64,000 bases of DNA from contig NC_067305.1 of the NCBI RefSeq assembly GCF_020740795.1, positions 4,402,001-4,466,000 on the forward strand, given 5' to 3'. The notes beneath the pieces were generated by a model, which was not told the DNA's origin, did no database searches, and was given only the letters and a program-made list of their open reading frames with translations. Positions within the stretch are counted from its first letter, which is position 1. Each line of letters starts with the position of its first letter. This stretch comes from Apus apus. Taxonomy: Eukaryota; Chordata; Aves; Apodiformes; Apodidae. Shown here piece by piece: positions 42,122-53,025 of this stretch. The position numbers were made by a program, and so were the translations under genes.

Positions 42122-43193
42122 AAAAAATCATGGTCTGTGGTGAAATCGACCATTTTGTTGGGGAAGAGTTTGTTTTGTTTTTTGTTAGGGTGTAAACATT
42201 GTAAATAATTCATTTACTGTTGATACTGCTGTAGCAACATCTTTGTAGCCCTTATTTTATTTGTAAAGTTGATGGTTCAATGTTAATATTCTGTTGGATT
42301 GTGCACTCTTGGTTAATTGTAAACTTGATCTTAGCACTCCAAATGATGATTTTTACTATGATTGCAATGTTTCTCCACTGAAAGATTTCAGAGCTGCAAT
42401 AGGACTGAAACCAACTTCTAGCAATAAAAATTTAAAAAAGCATTTAAAAACTGACTGCCTGGATGTATCTATAGAAGAAAATATGATTTTCCATATGAAA
42501 CCATGATAAAAGGAGCAGCCACCCCTCACATGCTTCCTCTTCTTTTCTATCCTGGACAGAGCTAACGTGCCGTGCGAACTAGATGATGGTTTTCCAAAGG
42601 AGAGGATGGAGCATAGGAGGTGTTGAGTGGAGGACACTTGATAGCTGGAGACCTTGGCAGGGAGGTGAGCACCCAGGGGAAAAAAAAAAACCAGCTGGTC
42701 TCAAAATGTCTGAACTCAGTGTATGAGGGAAAGGGAACTTCCCAGAGCTGCTTCTGTGTAGGTGCTTTGCCTGCTGCCAGGCTGAGGCGTGCCTGGCTCT
42801 GCCCCAGACACTATCAGTTCCCATTTGGAACAAAAATAGAAACTTTCTCCCCAGCTCTTGTGCCGATTTGGCAGCCCCAGCTCCCAGCACCAGCCCATGG
42901 CCTCTGGCTGGTGGAGCCTTTCCCAGCTCCCGAGTCAGCAAGTTGTGTTTCCTGGTAAAATCCCTGCTTGTGGCATCCTGGCAAGCTAGCCCAAAGGCTG
43001 GAAGCTCCAGTGGAGATGAGAACAGATGCAAAACTGGGGAGGGAGTGGGAGAACTGGGACTGGGATCAGTGCTCTCGAAGAGGTAGGTTTTTTTATCCTC
43101 AAAGTCCTGCACTGTAGCCAGCATGGAGGGAAACCCTCAGCTGCTTTTGGATGTGTCTGTGGTCTGCAGTAAGTGTGGATATAAAATCCTATT

Positions 43194-43305
43194 ATAGAAT
43201 CCCATACTGGTTTGTGCTGGAAGGCACCTTAAAGATCATCTAGTTCCAACCCCCCTGCATGGGCAGGGACACCTCCCACCAGCCCAGGTTGCTCCGAGCA
43301 CCTTT
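43194..43305 (-). repeat. Short CR1 fragment, antisense, 3' end only
   Basis: It starts with 'tatagaatcccatactggtt', includes 'ccctgcatgggcagggacac' and stops after 'caggttgctccgag'. Confidence 0.85.
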
Positions 43306-46300
43306 GGAGGACCCCAGATCGTTGTGTCCAGGAGTCAGTAGAAGCCAATCAGTGTTTTTCAGTCTCTGCAGCACGGCTGACATCGGGGTTATGGCCCAAA
43401 CTGGAACTCAACTGGAAAAGCACAAGTTTCTCAGCTTTTCCAACATATGTAAATGATCAAATCCTTCTAGGCACAGCAGTGTTTATAGTACGACTGTCTG
43501 GGAACTAACAGACTGATGTGTTGGGGGGTGACATTTTCGAGTGTGTTTGTATGAGCTTTTTGCTTGTCCTTCCTTGGAGAGAAAAATTCTTCCAGCTGCT
43601 CCTGCCCTGCTCAGCCTCCAAGGAGCTGAGCTGCAGTGGCCAGGGGAGGTCACTGCCCCCGAGTGCTGGCACAGCTCGCTGTCATTGTCACTAGAGCAAG
43701 GCCAGGGACTTCAGAACACACATTCAGCAGCGAGAAGTGCAATCGAAGTGATTCCAGGGGGCAGGACTGACAGGGACAGCCTAGAGGGGAATTCAGAGGA
43801 GCTGCTTCCAGAGCAGTGGGGTTCGTTTTGGGTTTTATTTCCCAGCTGCCCTGTGCCCTCCTGCCCCAGAACCGTGTGTCAGAGCAGCAGGAGTTGCTGT
43901 TTCTAGAGAGGCAGAAGTGCCTGGACTGGGGAGGTGCAGGGTTAGTGTGGCCAGGAGGGATCCCCGCAGCAGCGGTTCCCCTCGGGCGCTGCAGCCCAGA
44001 GCTCCGCAGGGGCAAATTTAAATCTCGGGCAGAATTTGCATCTGTTAGAAGTTGGGAGCTGCCGCAGCCGCCGGTGTTCAAAGGAGCGTGGGTGTCGGTG
44101 TTTTGCCTCGGTTCTCGCCGCGGCAGCAGCAGGGCAGACATTCCTCAGGTGATTGCAGCCGCGCCGAGTGACAGTGTCACTGATAACGCTGTCACACCCC
44201 CTGAGACACCTCTGCTGCTCACAAGGAGGGTGTGACTTGGGGACACTTCAGAGCTGTTAATTTGCTCATACCAATATTCCAGCAGCTCCGCCCTGCCTTG
44301 TCTCCCTTTAAAATCTGCAGCTAATTAACCCGAAACCCAAACCACATTCTTTCAGTGTGGATGAATGAATCATGGGGAGGCCACGGGCAATGACCAGCTT
44401 TATGCTAAACCTTCCTCTTTCATGTGGCTGAGACAGGGCTGATGGTTCCCATGCGTGCGTCTGAGATCCAGCAGGGAGCCAGATGCTGGAGGACAAACGT
44501 GCACAAAGGATATTGGCTCAGCAGTGGGAATGTGCTGCCTTCTGCCTTTCCCTTTCCTCACCCCTGTGACTCAAATCTGGTTTAATTTCTCATCCCAGCA
44601 ATGGGGCCAGCCCAAGGCTCAACAGCTGAGGGATGTGGGGCCCGGCATTGTTTGCTGCTTCTGGGCCCGTGGGATCTGGCAGAGGATAAAAGCCAAACCC
44701 TCTTGGAGCTGGTGTGTGTGACATGTGGTCCCTGGCTCCAGGACAGTGTCACAGGCACAGCAGGAATCCCTTTGTTATGGGGCTGCAAGTCTGGGAGCCT
44801 GAAAAATCCTGGTTGAGCAGCACAATGTACATGTTCCTCTCGTAGATGTTCCTCTTGTAGATGATGTTCCTTCCTCTCATTCCTCTTCTAGCTGTAGAGC
44901 AGCAGTTGGTGCCTTTTCACTGGATGGGTCACTAGACCTGAGGCCATCCCAGGTGACTGCCTGTGATATGCAGATTTTCAGGGGATTTTAGACAGGTAGA
45001 TGTGTGATGTCCTTTGTCCTTCTAAACCTTTGGAAGTCAGGGACACAACCACGCTGTGTGTAGTTAGTGCTCTGTTTTCCCTGGGCTGCTGTGGGGTGTC
45101 ATTGTAACAGATACGTGATGGCTGTGCCACAGCACATTTGAATGATCCATGTGCAATCTTAGCCAGAAAAAGGGAATTTCTCAGTTGCTGCTGTGTTCAT
45201 TATTTTGCAGTGTGTTCATTGGTCCTCTGGCCATCCACGGTGGAGAGGTGAGAGAAAGGCTGTGTGCTGCCTTGGCTGAGCTGAGCTGAATGCACCTAGA
45301 AAAGCATAAAACCAGTGTAGTTCACTTAAAACCAACGCTGGTTCTTTCTCTTGTGGCCAGGAGGGAGGTGGGTCTGTGTGGTTCTGTGTTTCTCTGCCTG
45401 TGGGGGCTTGTAGGCTTTGTGTGAGCAGAGGAACATCCCACGGGAGAGGGATGTCACACTTAGAGGGGCTTGGCTTTGAGCCCAGTGATGCCTGCATGTG
45501 TGGCCTCTTCCAGATGTGCTTGTGAGCTGGGGTCTGGCCCCTGCAGCTGGAGAGGGGCAGATTCTGGGCTAGGAGAGGTCTGAGGTTGAACTACGTTAAG
45601 ATTGTAAATTAATTGTGCTAGTTCAGGGGGATTTCTGTCCTAGCAACCCAACTAGCCCGCAAACCAAACTCACCTGCAGCCCAGTTGGCCTCAAACTTCT
45701 GGCCCCGGCATCAAAGTAGTGATTGGATTGATGCATGGAAATGTCAAACTGGGAAAACAGGTCTGCTGGGAGGGCATCAAGCATGCAAGAGAGAAAAAGA
45801 GGTGTCTCATTTTTTTCCCCAGGAGTGCTCCCTGCTGGGCAGGGGGCTGGTTCCTGCCAGGAGGAGGTGGAGCTGGGGGGACAGCACGGGGCTTTCTGCC
45901 AGGGGAAGCAGGATGGAGGGGAGGAACTGAGCTCTGGCTCTTTGTTGCCAGCAGCAGAAGCCACCGAGGAGCAGCCAAGCCCAGGTGTGCTGGAAGTGCC
46001 GGTTTTCCCTGCGAGGTCCTGAGCTGTAAGTATAGTTTGAAAGGAGGAAACAGTTCCCAGACTCTTGCAAAAGGCTTCAGCAGCAGGGCTGCTCCCCTCC
46101 CCTGCCTGAAAATCCCATCAGAGGGGCTCAGATGACAGCCCAGCACAGGGGGCAGGAGGCAGCCAGAGACCCTGGTGCTGGGAGCAGCTTTGTCCCTGGT
46201 GCACAAGGCGGATGTGGCCGGGAGCCAAACCCTTATCGCTTGGCAGCACAAGCAAAACAGCTGCTGCTGAAATGGCCACAAGTGAAACCTCCCTTCCTCT

Positions 46301-46508
46301 GCCCTGCTGAGCAAAGTCAGACTTTGTCCGACCTTCAGGAAGGTACGATAGAGGTGAAGCAGCTCCCTACCTGCCAACAGGGATGGAGATGTTTCCTGCT
46401 GGCTCTCAGTCCCAGCCGTGTCCTGAGCTGGGACTTTCCCCTGGGCTGCAAACTCCCTCACCTGCCCGTGCTCGTGCATGCCAAGCTGGGAGCTGCCCAC
46501 ACTCCAGC

Positions 46509-46570
46509 TGCTCAATGGTTGGACTCGGTGATCTTAAAAGTCTTTTCCAACCAAAATGACTCCATGACTT
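46509..46570 (+). repeat. Short CR1 tail fragment, sense
   Basis: The sequence 'ggttggactcggtgatctta' followed by 'ttccaaccaaaatgactccatga' matches the 3' end of a different CR1 subfamily from the copies carrying 'tgcatgggcag'. Confidence 0.75.
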
Positions 46571-48754
46571 GAGGCTGCTGCCTGTGGTGCTCCAGGCTGG
46601 GTTTGCCGGGCAAAACCCAGAGCCTCTCTCTGGGCTCAGAGAGGTGGCACAACAAGGGTAAAGGGAGAAAGGCCCAGCCTGGGGGCTGACAGAAAACAGG
46701 AGGGAAATGAAGTCAGTTTATCTGCTTCAGCCACCAGCAGCAGGGCAGTTTGCTTCCTTCCAGTCTTGCCAGTTCTTGCCTATACTAGCAGCTAGGAAGG
46801 GTTGTGACATTGATTTATTTAACTCTGGATAATGGATCACACCCAAACCATGCTCCTGTGGTGAGACAGTTGGTTGTACCTTCATGCCTGTTTCCTCTGA
46901 CCATGCTGATTCCTGTCTCCTACCTCCCCCCTTAGCAGAGCTTTTCCTTCCCAACCACAGCCCCACCCTCACCTGCAGCAGGGACCAGAAGTGGCAGCAC
47001 TTTGTTCTTGTTGGCAGGAAACCCAACTCCGTGAAGGGTGACCAGGTAAGGGCAGAGAAGAGCTTAATCTTTGGAGTTTTAAACAGATTAGTGTGTCCTT
47101 CAAAGCTAGCAGGTATGAGACCTAAGCTTTTTCCATGTAGCAAAGATAGAGGAAGATCTGAGCCCTCAATGGAGATTTGGGCTCAAGCAGGGAATGCTCT
47201 TCACTATTTTGCTAAACATTATCTCAAGTGTGGGCTGGAAAAACTTGCAGCTGAAGCACACAGAGCAGGCAAGGGACATGATGGATTTTATTCAGATTTA
47301 TTGAAGCAGCTCCAGGCTGAGTAATAAACACACACAACTGCTGTATTAAAAAAAAAAAAAAGGTACAAACCAGCCCATGGGGAAAGAACTGTCACGTGGA
47401 AAGACATTTTAGGCAAGTGCCTCTGGTGCTGCCTGCATTCCAAGTCCCAGCAGACAGCAGCACAGTCCAGAACCTGCTACCAGTTACTGGGAAAGTTCCT
47501 CTGCCCTTCCTAGTAAATACCACGTAAAACGCTCAGTGAACAAGTTAAAAAAAAAAAACCAACATTGCTCTGGTTCCTGCTGTGAGATCATGAGTTAGGA
47601 GAAAACTGGGGAAACTTTTGCTGTCTGAAGGGACAGCACAAGCTGCCAACCCAAGGAAGTCCCTCTGTGTGTGTGTGTGTCCCCTCCATGGTCTGAATGA
47701 CAGGGGTTTACAGAAGGGTTCAGAGCCAAAGCTGTGGTGATGCCAGTGGGATCCACACAAGGGCTGGTGTCCAGGACAGGTCCCAGGCTTGCTGGTAGGA
47801 CAAGGTGCTCCCACTGCCTGTGTCTTGTGTCTGGATCCTCGGTGAAGCAAGACACTGGCAAAATCTGGTGTGAAACCTGTAGTGCAGGAGAAAGTGTTGT
47901 GAGCAGCAAATCCAAGAGCACTCCCAGGCCTGCAGACCTCAAACCCTGCCTTCCTGGAGCTGCTCATTTCCCTCCACACCCAGGAATCTTCTGTAGGTAT
48001 CACAGGACATTTAGTGATCTTAAACAAGTTCCTTGGGGTAGCAGACCTCTTCCAAGGGGAAAAGAAAAAAAGAACCTGCAGGGATCTGCGATTCTCTGCA
48101 TCTTTTTTTGCCAAGAGCCTTTAGAAAGGTTTAACTCCAGCTGCCATTTTTTAAAAAACTGAATCACTGTGTAGCAGGAAAGCAATGGCATGAAAGGGAC
48201 ACCAGAGAATAATTAGAAGTGGAGAAACCCTGTGTTTATATGTAGACAGGGTTTGTCTTACAAATGCAATTACCAACCATTCTGGGACTAAATTCCAGCT
48301 TTAATCTTGTTCTGGCACCAGCTCCTGGCCCTCATGTCCCACAAGACATTTGGGTGCCACTAACAGATTAACCGTGGCACCAGGAGGAGGAGGCTGAGCT
48401 AAAATCAGCAGCCAGTCCCCCCTGGCACCGCCGGGTCTGTCCCAGCTCCTGTCTGTACCAGGGACACCCAATCCTCCCCTCAGACAGCATTCCCCAAAAT
48501 CTTTGCATAGGCCAAGACTCAGTGGAAGGGCTGGGATGCCAGGTTAAGTGTCTTGTTATTTATACTAATCTCCTCATAATGTTTCAGCACCTAAAGAGAC
48601 TTTCTCTCTCCTGCAGGGTTTTAGATCCCAAACTACCAGCCTGGCAGCACGTTTCTGGAGCTGGTGTTGGCACAAGGCTGTTCTCTAGGACAACTCCAGT
48701 CTGGATCCACCAGCATCCACCCCTCAGGCTTTAAGCCTTGTGCAGTGCGAAGGT

Positions 48755-49232
48755 ATTTAGAGGAGCTCTGGGTTGAGTCCAGAGAAGGGCCACAAAAAAT
48801 TCTGAGGGCTGGAGCAGCTCTGCTCTGGGGACAGGCTGGGAGAGTTGGGGTGTTCAGCCTGGAGAAGAGAAGGCTCCAGGGAGACCTTAGAGCACCTTCC
48901 AGTGCCTGAAGGGGCTCCAGGAAAGCTGGGGAGGGACTTGGGACAAGGGCAGGGAGGGAGAGGACAAGGGGGATGGATGAAAACTGGGAGAGGGAGATTT
49001 TGGTTGGACATGAGGAGGGAATTCTGGAGTGTGAGGGGGGTGAGACCCTGGAACAGGTTGCCCAGAGAGGTGCTGGAGGCCCCATCCCTGGAGACATCCA
49101 AGCTCAGGCTTGACCAGGCTCTGAGCAACCTAATCTAAGTCAAAAACGTCCCTGTGCACTGCAGGGGGGGGGTCTGGACTAGATGACCTTTCAAGGTCCC
49201 TTCCAACCCCACACCTTCTATGATTCTACGCT
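48755..49232 (+). repeat. CR1 LINE, 5'-truncated copy, sense, next to the ENC stop codon
   Basis: It runs from 'gaggagctctgggttgagtc' through 'ctgaaggggctccaggaaag' and 'aacaggttgcccagagaggt' to the tail 'ccttctatgattcta'. It ends about 35 bp from the ENC stop codon, so the ENC transcript carries it antisense in its 3' UTR. Confidence 0.93.
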
Positions 49233-49266
49233 CATTTACCTTCCAGGTTCTTCGGCAGAGGGTGAC

Positions 49267-51036
49267 TCAGGCCGACAGGTACTTCCAGGTGCTGACGAAG
49301 GCGGTGGGGATGAGGGAATAGGGCACCGTGGTGACGCTGCGCCAGGTGTCGGACGAGGGGTCGTAACAGTCCAGGGTCTTGCAGCGCTGGGCCCCGCAGT
49401 AGCCCCCCACCACGTACAGCCTGTTGCCCGACGTCACGGCGCGGCAGCTGATGCGCTTGGCGGTGACGTCCCCAAACTTGGACCACTGGGAGGTGTCGCT
49501 GTGGAAGCGGTAAGCGGAGCTGGCGGAGAACTCCGTGTCCCCCCCGATGACGATGATGTGGCTGCCCACCACAGCGGCGGCCGTGTAGCGCCAGGGCTGG
49601 GGACAACTGGCCAGCACCGTCCAGCGGTTCTGGCCGGGGTCAAAGCACTGCACCTTGGGCAGCTTCTCCTGGTTGGCGCTGGTGCCACCGAAAACAAAGA
49701 GCTTCATCTTGGCTCCCACCACGGCGGCGTTGCTCACGCCCTCTCGGAGGGGAGCCACCAAGGACCACTTGTCCAGCTGCGGGTCGTAGTGCTCCACTTG
49801 CTTGAGGGAGACGGAGGGAGAGGCCGGGAAGGCACCGCTGACGGCCGTGTGACCCCCCACCACGTACAGGCAGTGGTCCAGCTCTGCCGAGCCGTGGCCG
49901 AACCGCGCCACCAGCATGGGAGCAGCTTTTGCCCACTCGTCGTGGAGGGTGTCGTACACCCAGACGTCCTTGGAAGCGCCGTTCTCGGAGCCTTTCCCGC
50001 CGGTGATGTACACCTTGCAGCCGATGGCGCAGGCGCTGCACTCCTTCCGCGGGCTGGGGATGTCCGCGCGAGGGATGATCTCGCTGGTTTTATGATCCAG
50101 GGTGTAAATCTTGTCGCACATGAAGGTCTGGCCGCCCAGCAGCAGCAGGGCCTGGCTGACCTTGCGGGGCCGGGCGCAGCAGCCGGTCACCAGGCCGTCG
50201 TTCTGCAGGATCTTCATTTTGCAGCGGACGGCGTCGGCCACGATCTCCTGGCCCAGCTTGTGGCTGGTCACCAGCTGCTCACAGGCCACGTGTTTCCGCA
50301 GGTAGGACTCGGGCAGCAGGGCCAGGCGGACGGAGCGCAGCAGCTGCGGCAGGACCTCGTGGCGCCGGGGCAGATCGTAGCGGATCCAGCCCATAACCGC
50401 CTCGTACACCAGCGTCTCATCCTCCACCTCCAGCTCTTCGCTCTCCACCAGCTCCACCAGCTTGTCCTTGGGCAGTCGGAGGAAGTCTTCGGTCTTGCAG
50501 AGGGAGGTGAAGTTGGCCAAGGCCATCCTCCAGGACAGCTCCAGCAGCCGCTGGCAGCAGTGGGCATCGGACAGCAGCAGCATGTTCAGGCAGTTCCCAG
50601 GATAAAGATTCTTCTCCAGAAAATCAGCCGAAGCATCCCTGATATCCTGGAACTGCAACATGTCCCCGGCCTCCAGCAAGGACTCCGCGTTCTCCTCGTT
50701 AATCAGCACCCGGGCTGAGTAAGCGTAGTCCAGCAGCAGCTCCAGCACCTCGGGGTGGAGGGAATCGTGGAAGTTGACTTCGGCGTCTCTGCTCTCCTTC
50801 AGGCCCCCGCTGAACATGGCCTCGAAGTAGCGGCTGCAGGAGGCCAGGACGGCCCGGTGGCAGTGGAAGGTCTGGTTCCCTGCCCGCAGCACCACGTCGG
50901 TGAAGAGGTGCCGCTTGCGGAGCAGGTTGAGGTGGGTCAGGAGGCTGTCGGCGTGGCCCGGTTTGTGGAAGAGGTGGATGTTCATGGAGCCGGAGCTCGA
51001 GCGGGATTTGCGGTTCTCGTGGCTGCTGACGGACAT
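49267..51036 (-). CDS. ENC3: ENC-family BTB-BACK-Kelch protein, probably ENC3
   Basis: Single coding exon of 589 residues plus stop, the same length as ENC1. Order: BTB (about 46-145; FTDVVLRAGNQTFHCHRAV, RYFEAMFSGGLKES), BACK (about 150-255) and six Kelch repeats (about 300-589; LLLGGQTFMCDKIY, ARFGHGSAELDHCLYVVGG, QPWRYTAAAVVG, VPYSLIPTAFVSTWK). BTB-BACK-Kelch proteins of this type bind actin or act as Cullin-3 substrate adaptors. I chose the ATG at 51036 because MSVSSHENRKSRSS matches the ENC1/KLHL25 start, and a good acceptor (ctttcttccccgtgcag) sits 15 nt upstream. The open frame before it therefore includes intron. The sequence differs clearly from both ENC1 and KLHL25 (ENC2) as I remember them (for instance LCKTEDFLRLPKDKL, RHEVLPQLLRS). 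Position between ARHGEF18 and PEX11G also argues for the third paralogue, known in fish and frogs and missing from mammals. Paralogue naming is inference. Confidence 0.9.
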   Translation of the reverse strand: MSVSSHENRKSRSSSGSMNIHLFHKPGHADSLLTHLNLLRKRHLFTDVVLRAGNQTFHCHRAVLASCSRYFEAMFSGGLKESRDAEVNFHDSLHPEVLELLLDYAYSARVLINEENAESLLEAGDMLQFQDIRDASADFLEKNLYPGNCLNMLLLSDAHCCQRLLELSWRMALANFTSLCKTEDFLRLPKDKLVELVESEELEVEDETLVYEAVMGWIRYDLPRRHEVLPQLLRSVRLALLPESYLRKHVACEQLVTSHKLGQEIVADAVRCKMKILQNDGLVTGCCARPRKVSQALLLLGGQTFMCDKIYTLDHKTSEIIPRADIPSPRKECSACAIGCKVYITGGKGSENGASKDVWVYDTLHDEWAKAAPMLVARFGHGSAELDHCLYVVGGHTAVSGAFPASPSVSLKQVEHYDPQLDKWSLVAPLREGVSNAAVVGAKMKLFVFGGTSANQEKLPKVQCFDPGQNRWTVLASCPQPWRYTAAAVVGSHIIVIGGDTEFSASSAYRFHSDTSQWSKFGDVTAKRISCRAVTSGNRLYVVGGYCGAQRCKTLDCYDPSSDTWRSVTTVPYSLIPTAFVSTWKYLSA

Positions 51037-51860
51037 GGTGGGCAGGCTGGTCTGCACGGGGAAGAAAGGGGGAGTTAGCGCGGGGAAGCCCGGTTCACCG
51101 GGGACCGGGACTGGCCGGGGGGGGTGGCAGCTGGGGCCGCAGCGGGGACTGCGGGGAGAGCGCGGTGGCGGGAGCGCGGTGCCCGGCTGACCGGAGCGGA
51201 GCACCGGGCGGTCCGGGACCAAACGCTGGTGCAGGACGCGGCCCCGCGGAGTCCCGGGGGGCGATGCGCGCTCCTGGTGCCGCCCGTGGCCTCAGCCCCG
51301 CGGTCCCGTACCCGGCTTGGGGCTCCCTCCGCTGCTCCCCGCGGTCCCGTACCCGGCTTGGGGCTCCCTCCGGTGCTCCCCGCGGTCCCGTACCCGGCTC
51401 GGGGCTCCCTCCGCTGCTCCCCGCGGTCCCGTACCCGGCTCGGGGCTCCCTCCGCTGCTCCCCGCGGTCCCGCCGCTCCCGCCGCACTCGCCACTCGCCC
51501 CGCGCCGCGCCCCGCCGCAGGCCCCGCCCCCTCCCCGCGGAGCAGCCAATCAGCGCCCGCAGCGCCCGCGGCTCAGTCTTTGTGAATGAGACGGCGGGGC
51601 CGGCAGTGCGCGTGCGCAGCCCGTTAACCCCTCGGCGCCCGGCGGCAACGTGTCCCCGTCCCCCCCCTTCCTCACCCTCCGCTCCCACCGGGCTGGGACC
51701 ACCCATCCCTCCCTCAGCAGGGCTCGGGCAGCCGAAAAAGAGCCGCTCCGAGGGTTAGAAAGTCCGGCCGCTGCGTTGGTGGTGGAGCCAGCGGCCATAA
51801 AGGGGCCGGGAAAGCGGGATCCGGGCTCGGAGCCGCCATCGGCTGCTCCAGGTGAGCAGA
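51037..51860 (-). promoter_or_regulatory. ENC3: CpG island with 5' UTR/first exon of the ENC gene
   Basis: The minus-strand acceptor AG lies at 51052-51053, with 15 nt of 5' UTR before the ATG and a branch-like 'ctaac' upstream. A non-coding first exon must therefore lie to the right, in this very CpG-rich region. No TATA box is seen. The start is probably within 51200-51600. A + strand donor-like 'cag|gtgagc' near 51850 hints at divergent transcription, unproven. Confidence 0.65.
51298..51475. repeat. 41-bp GC-rich minisatellite, about 4 copies
   Basis: The unit is 'ccgcggtcccgtacccggct' followed by 'tggggctccctccgctgctcc' (41 bp), repeated with c/t and t/g variants at about 51299, 51340, 51381 and 51422, and partially at 51463. 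It lies in the ENC promoter island and produces repetitive open frames on both strands that are not genes. Confidence 0.93.
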
Positions 51861-53019
51861 GCTCCTGGCAAAGGGAGGTCAGGGCCGGGACGAGCCAGCT
51901 CTGCTCAGCAAGGTTTCCCTTGTGGGGTAAAGCAGGAGCTGCGCTGGGCTGATGGCGGCAGGAGAAAAGGCAAAAAAACCCCCTCAAAAATAGGTTTTGG
52001 GGAGGTTTGGGGTTGGCCTGCGAGGTCTCGTGTGAGAACAGCGAGTGCTGGCCTGGACGGGCAGCAGCCACCACTGCTGCTTAAAGGTGACTTGTTGTTG
52101 GGGACCAAAAAAATCCCCACGGAGTTGCAGAAATTCGGAATGAGCAGATTTTGCTTTATCTTGGCAGGTTTCTGTGCTTCACCAGCCGCCATTTCAAGTC
52201 ACCGGGTGAGGAGGTGGGTGAAGCAAACACCCCCAGACAGGTTCACAGCCTCCTTTCTCTGCATTAAAATTCAAAGTGCGCTTTAGTTTTACTAATTTGG
52301 CATCAGAGGTGGGTGTATTTGGGGGATTTTAATCACCGTAGTTACACCTTGTCCCAGATGTGTTTGGAAGTATTGGTTTACTGAGGCTCAAAGAGACAGA
52401 ATCTGGTTTCTTATTAAAAATCACCAGCAGCAGCCACAGCAGATGGTGACAGGACTGGGCAGAGCTGGACCTGGTGCTCTGCCTACTCAGGCACAAGACA
52501 GAGTAGTGAAAAAACGAGTCTCTTCCAGATAATGCTGGTCTGCACTCCCAAGTTGTACCAAAACCTGTAAATCTGACACCCAATTCTGAGCACAGACAGG
52601 AAAACCCCTGCTGGGGCAGAGCTGGAGCTCAGCAGGACAAAGGTCCAGACAAACAGCAAGGACAGAGCAAAAGATAACAAGGATCAGGACCTGGCACTGC
52701 TCTTTGAGCTCAGGCAGGAGATAGTTTCTGATGCTGTGCCAAAAACAACAACAAAAAGAACAAAGAGAAAAACGTGGCCTGTGCCCCACTGAGCACCAGC
52801 ACTGGGCAGAACTGTGTTCCAAAGATGCAATTCCATGGCAGTCAGTCAGGTGCTGTGAATTATTTGGGAGAAGAGAAGCTGGGAAGCTACAGCTGGGACA
52901 GCACAAATGGTTTCTGTCACCTCGGCACCGTTTGGAGCTTTCTAGAACCAGATAAAGAATGTTTGCTCAGTTATCAGGAGGAATGATCACCCAAGGCCAC
53001 CTTTGAAACATTCATCTCA
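51861..53019. other. Intergenic region between ENC promoter and PEX11G 3' end; no gene recognised
   Basis: Sequence is GC-rich at the left, near-average at the right. No open frame has splice context or a recognised motif, and no CR1 copy is present. Confidence 0.55.
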
Positions 53020-53025
53020 TTTATT
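53020..53025 (-). terminator. PEX11G: Candidate distal poly(A) signal of PEX11G
   Basis: TTTATT on the + strand is AATAAA on the minus strand, about 840 nt past the PEX11G stop. A nearer AATAAA overlaps the stop codon itself (53865-53870). Confidence 0.35.

Larger units (their letters stand above)
37413..42140 (+). other. ARHGEF18: Probable ARHGEF18 3' UTR (short and long forms)
   Basis: No new gene is seen between the stop codon and about 42.1 kb, and the sequence stays AT-rich on the + strand. Two convincing poly(A) contexts bracket it: a proximal AATAAA at 37642 and a distal overlapping pair at 42112. The long form would carry an antisense CR1 (39383-39860). Extent is inferred, not shown. 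Confidence 0.45.
42141..48750. other. Intergenic region between the convergent ends of ARHGEF18 and the ENC gene
   Basis: I recognise no gene here. It holds a short CR1 piece at 43194 and a CR1 tail at 46509. It also has a small CpG-rich patch at about 43950-44200, an AATAAA plus 14-A run at 47322-47361, and a (GT)7 tract near 47664. Long open frames at 45.7-46.5 kb are low-complexity and lack homology. Part of the right side (about 47.29-49.27 kb) may be the 3' UTR of the minus-strand ENC gene. Confidence 0.55.

Noticed and set aside
45691-46515. A 274-codon minus-strand open frame
   Set aside because: Low-complexity Leu/Pro/Ser-rich composition, start within a CR1 tail, no splice context and no recognisable domain.
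49183-50718. A 511-codon + strand open frame opposite the ENC gene
   Set aside because: It is the complement of a GC-rich, codon-biased Kelch gene; such shadows are expected and it shows no protein motif.
51037-51222. A 62-residue N-terminal extension of the ENC protein
   Set aside because: A good branch/pyrimidine/AG acceptor lies 15 nt before the conserved MSVSS start, so the upstream open frame is intron and 5' UTR.
51075-51706. Several open frames on both strands with repeated RVRDRGEQRREP or GAPSAAPRGPVP peptides
   Set aside because: They arise from the 41-bp minisatellite and CpG island.
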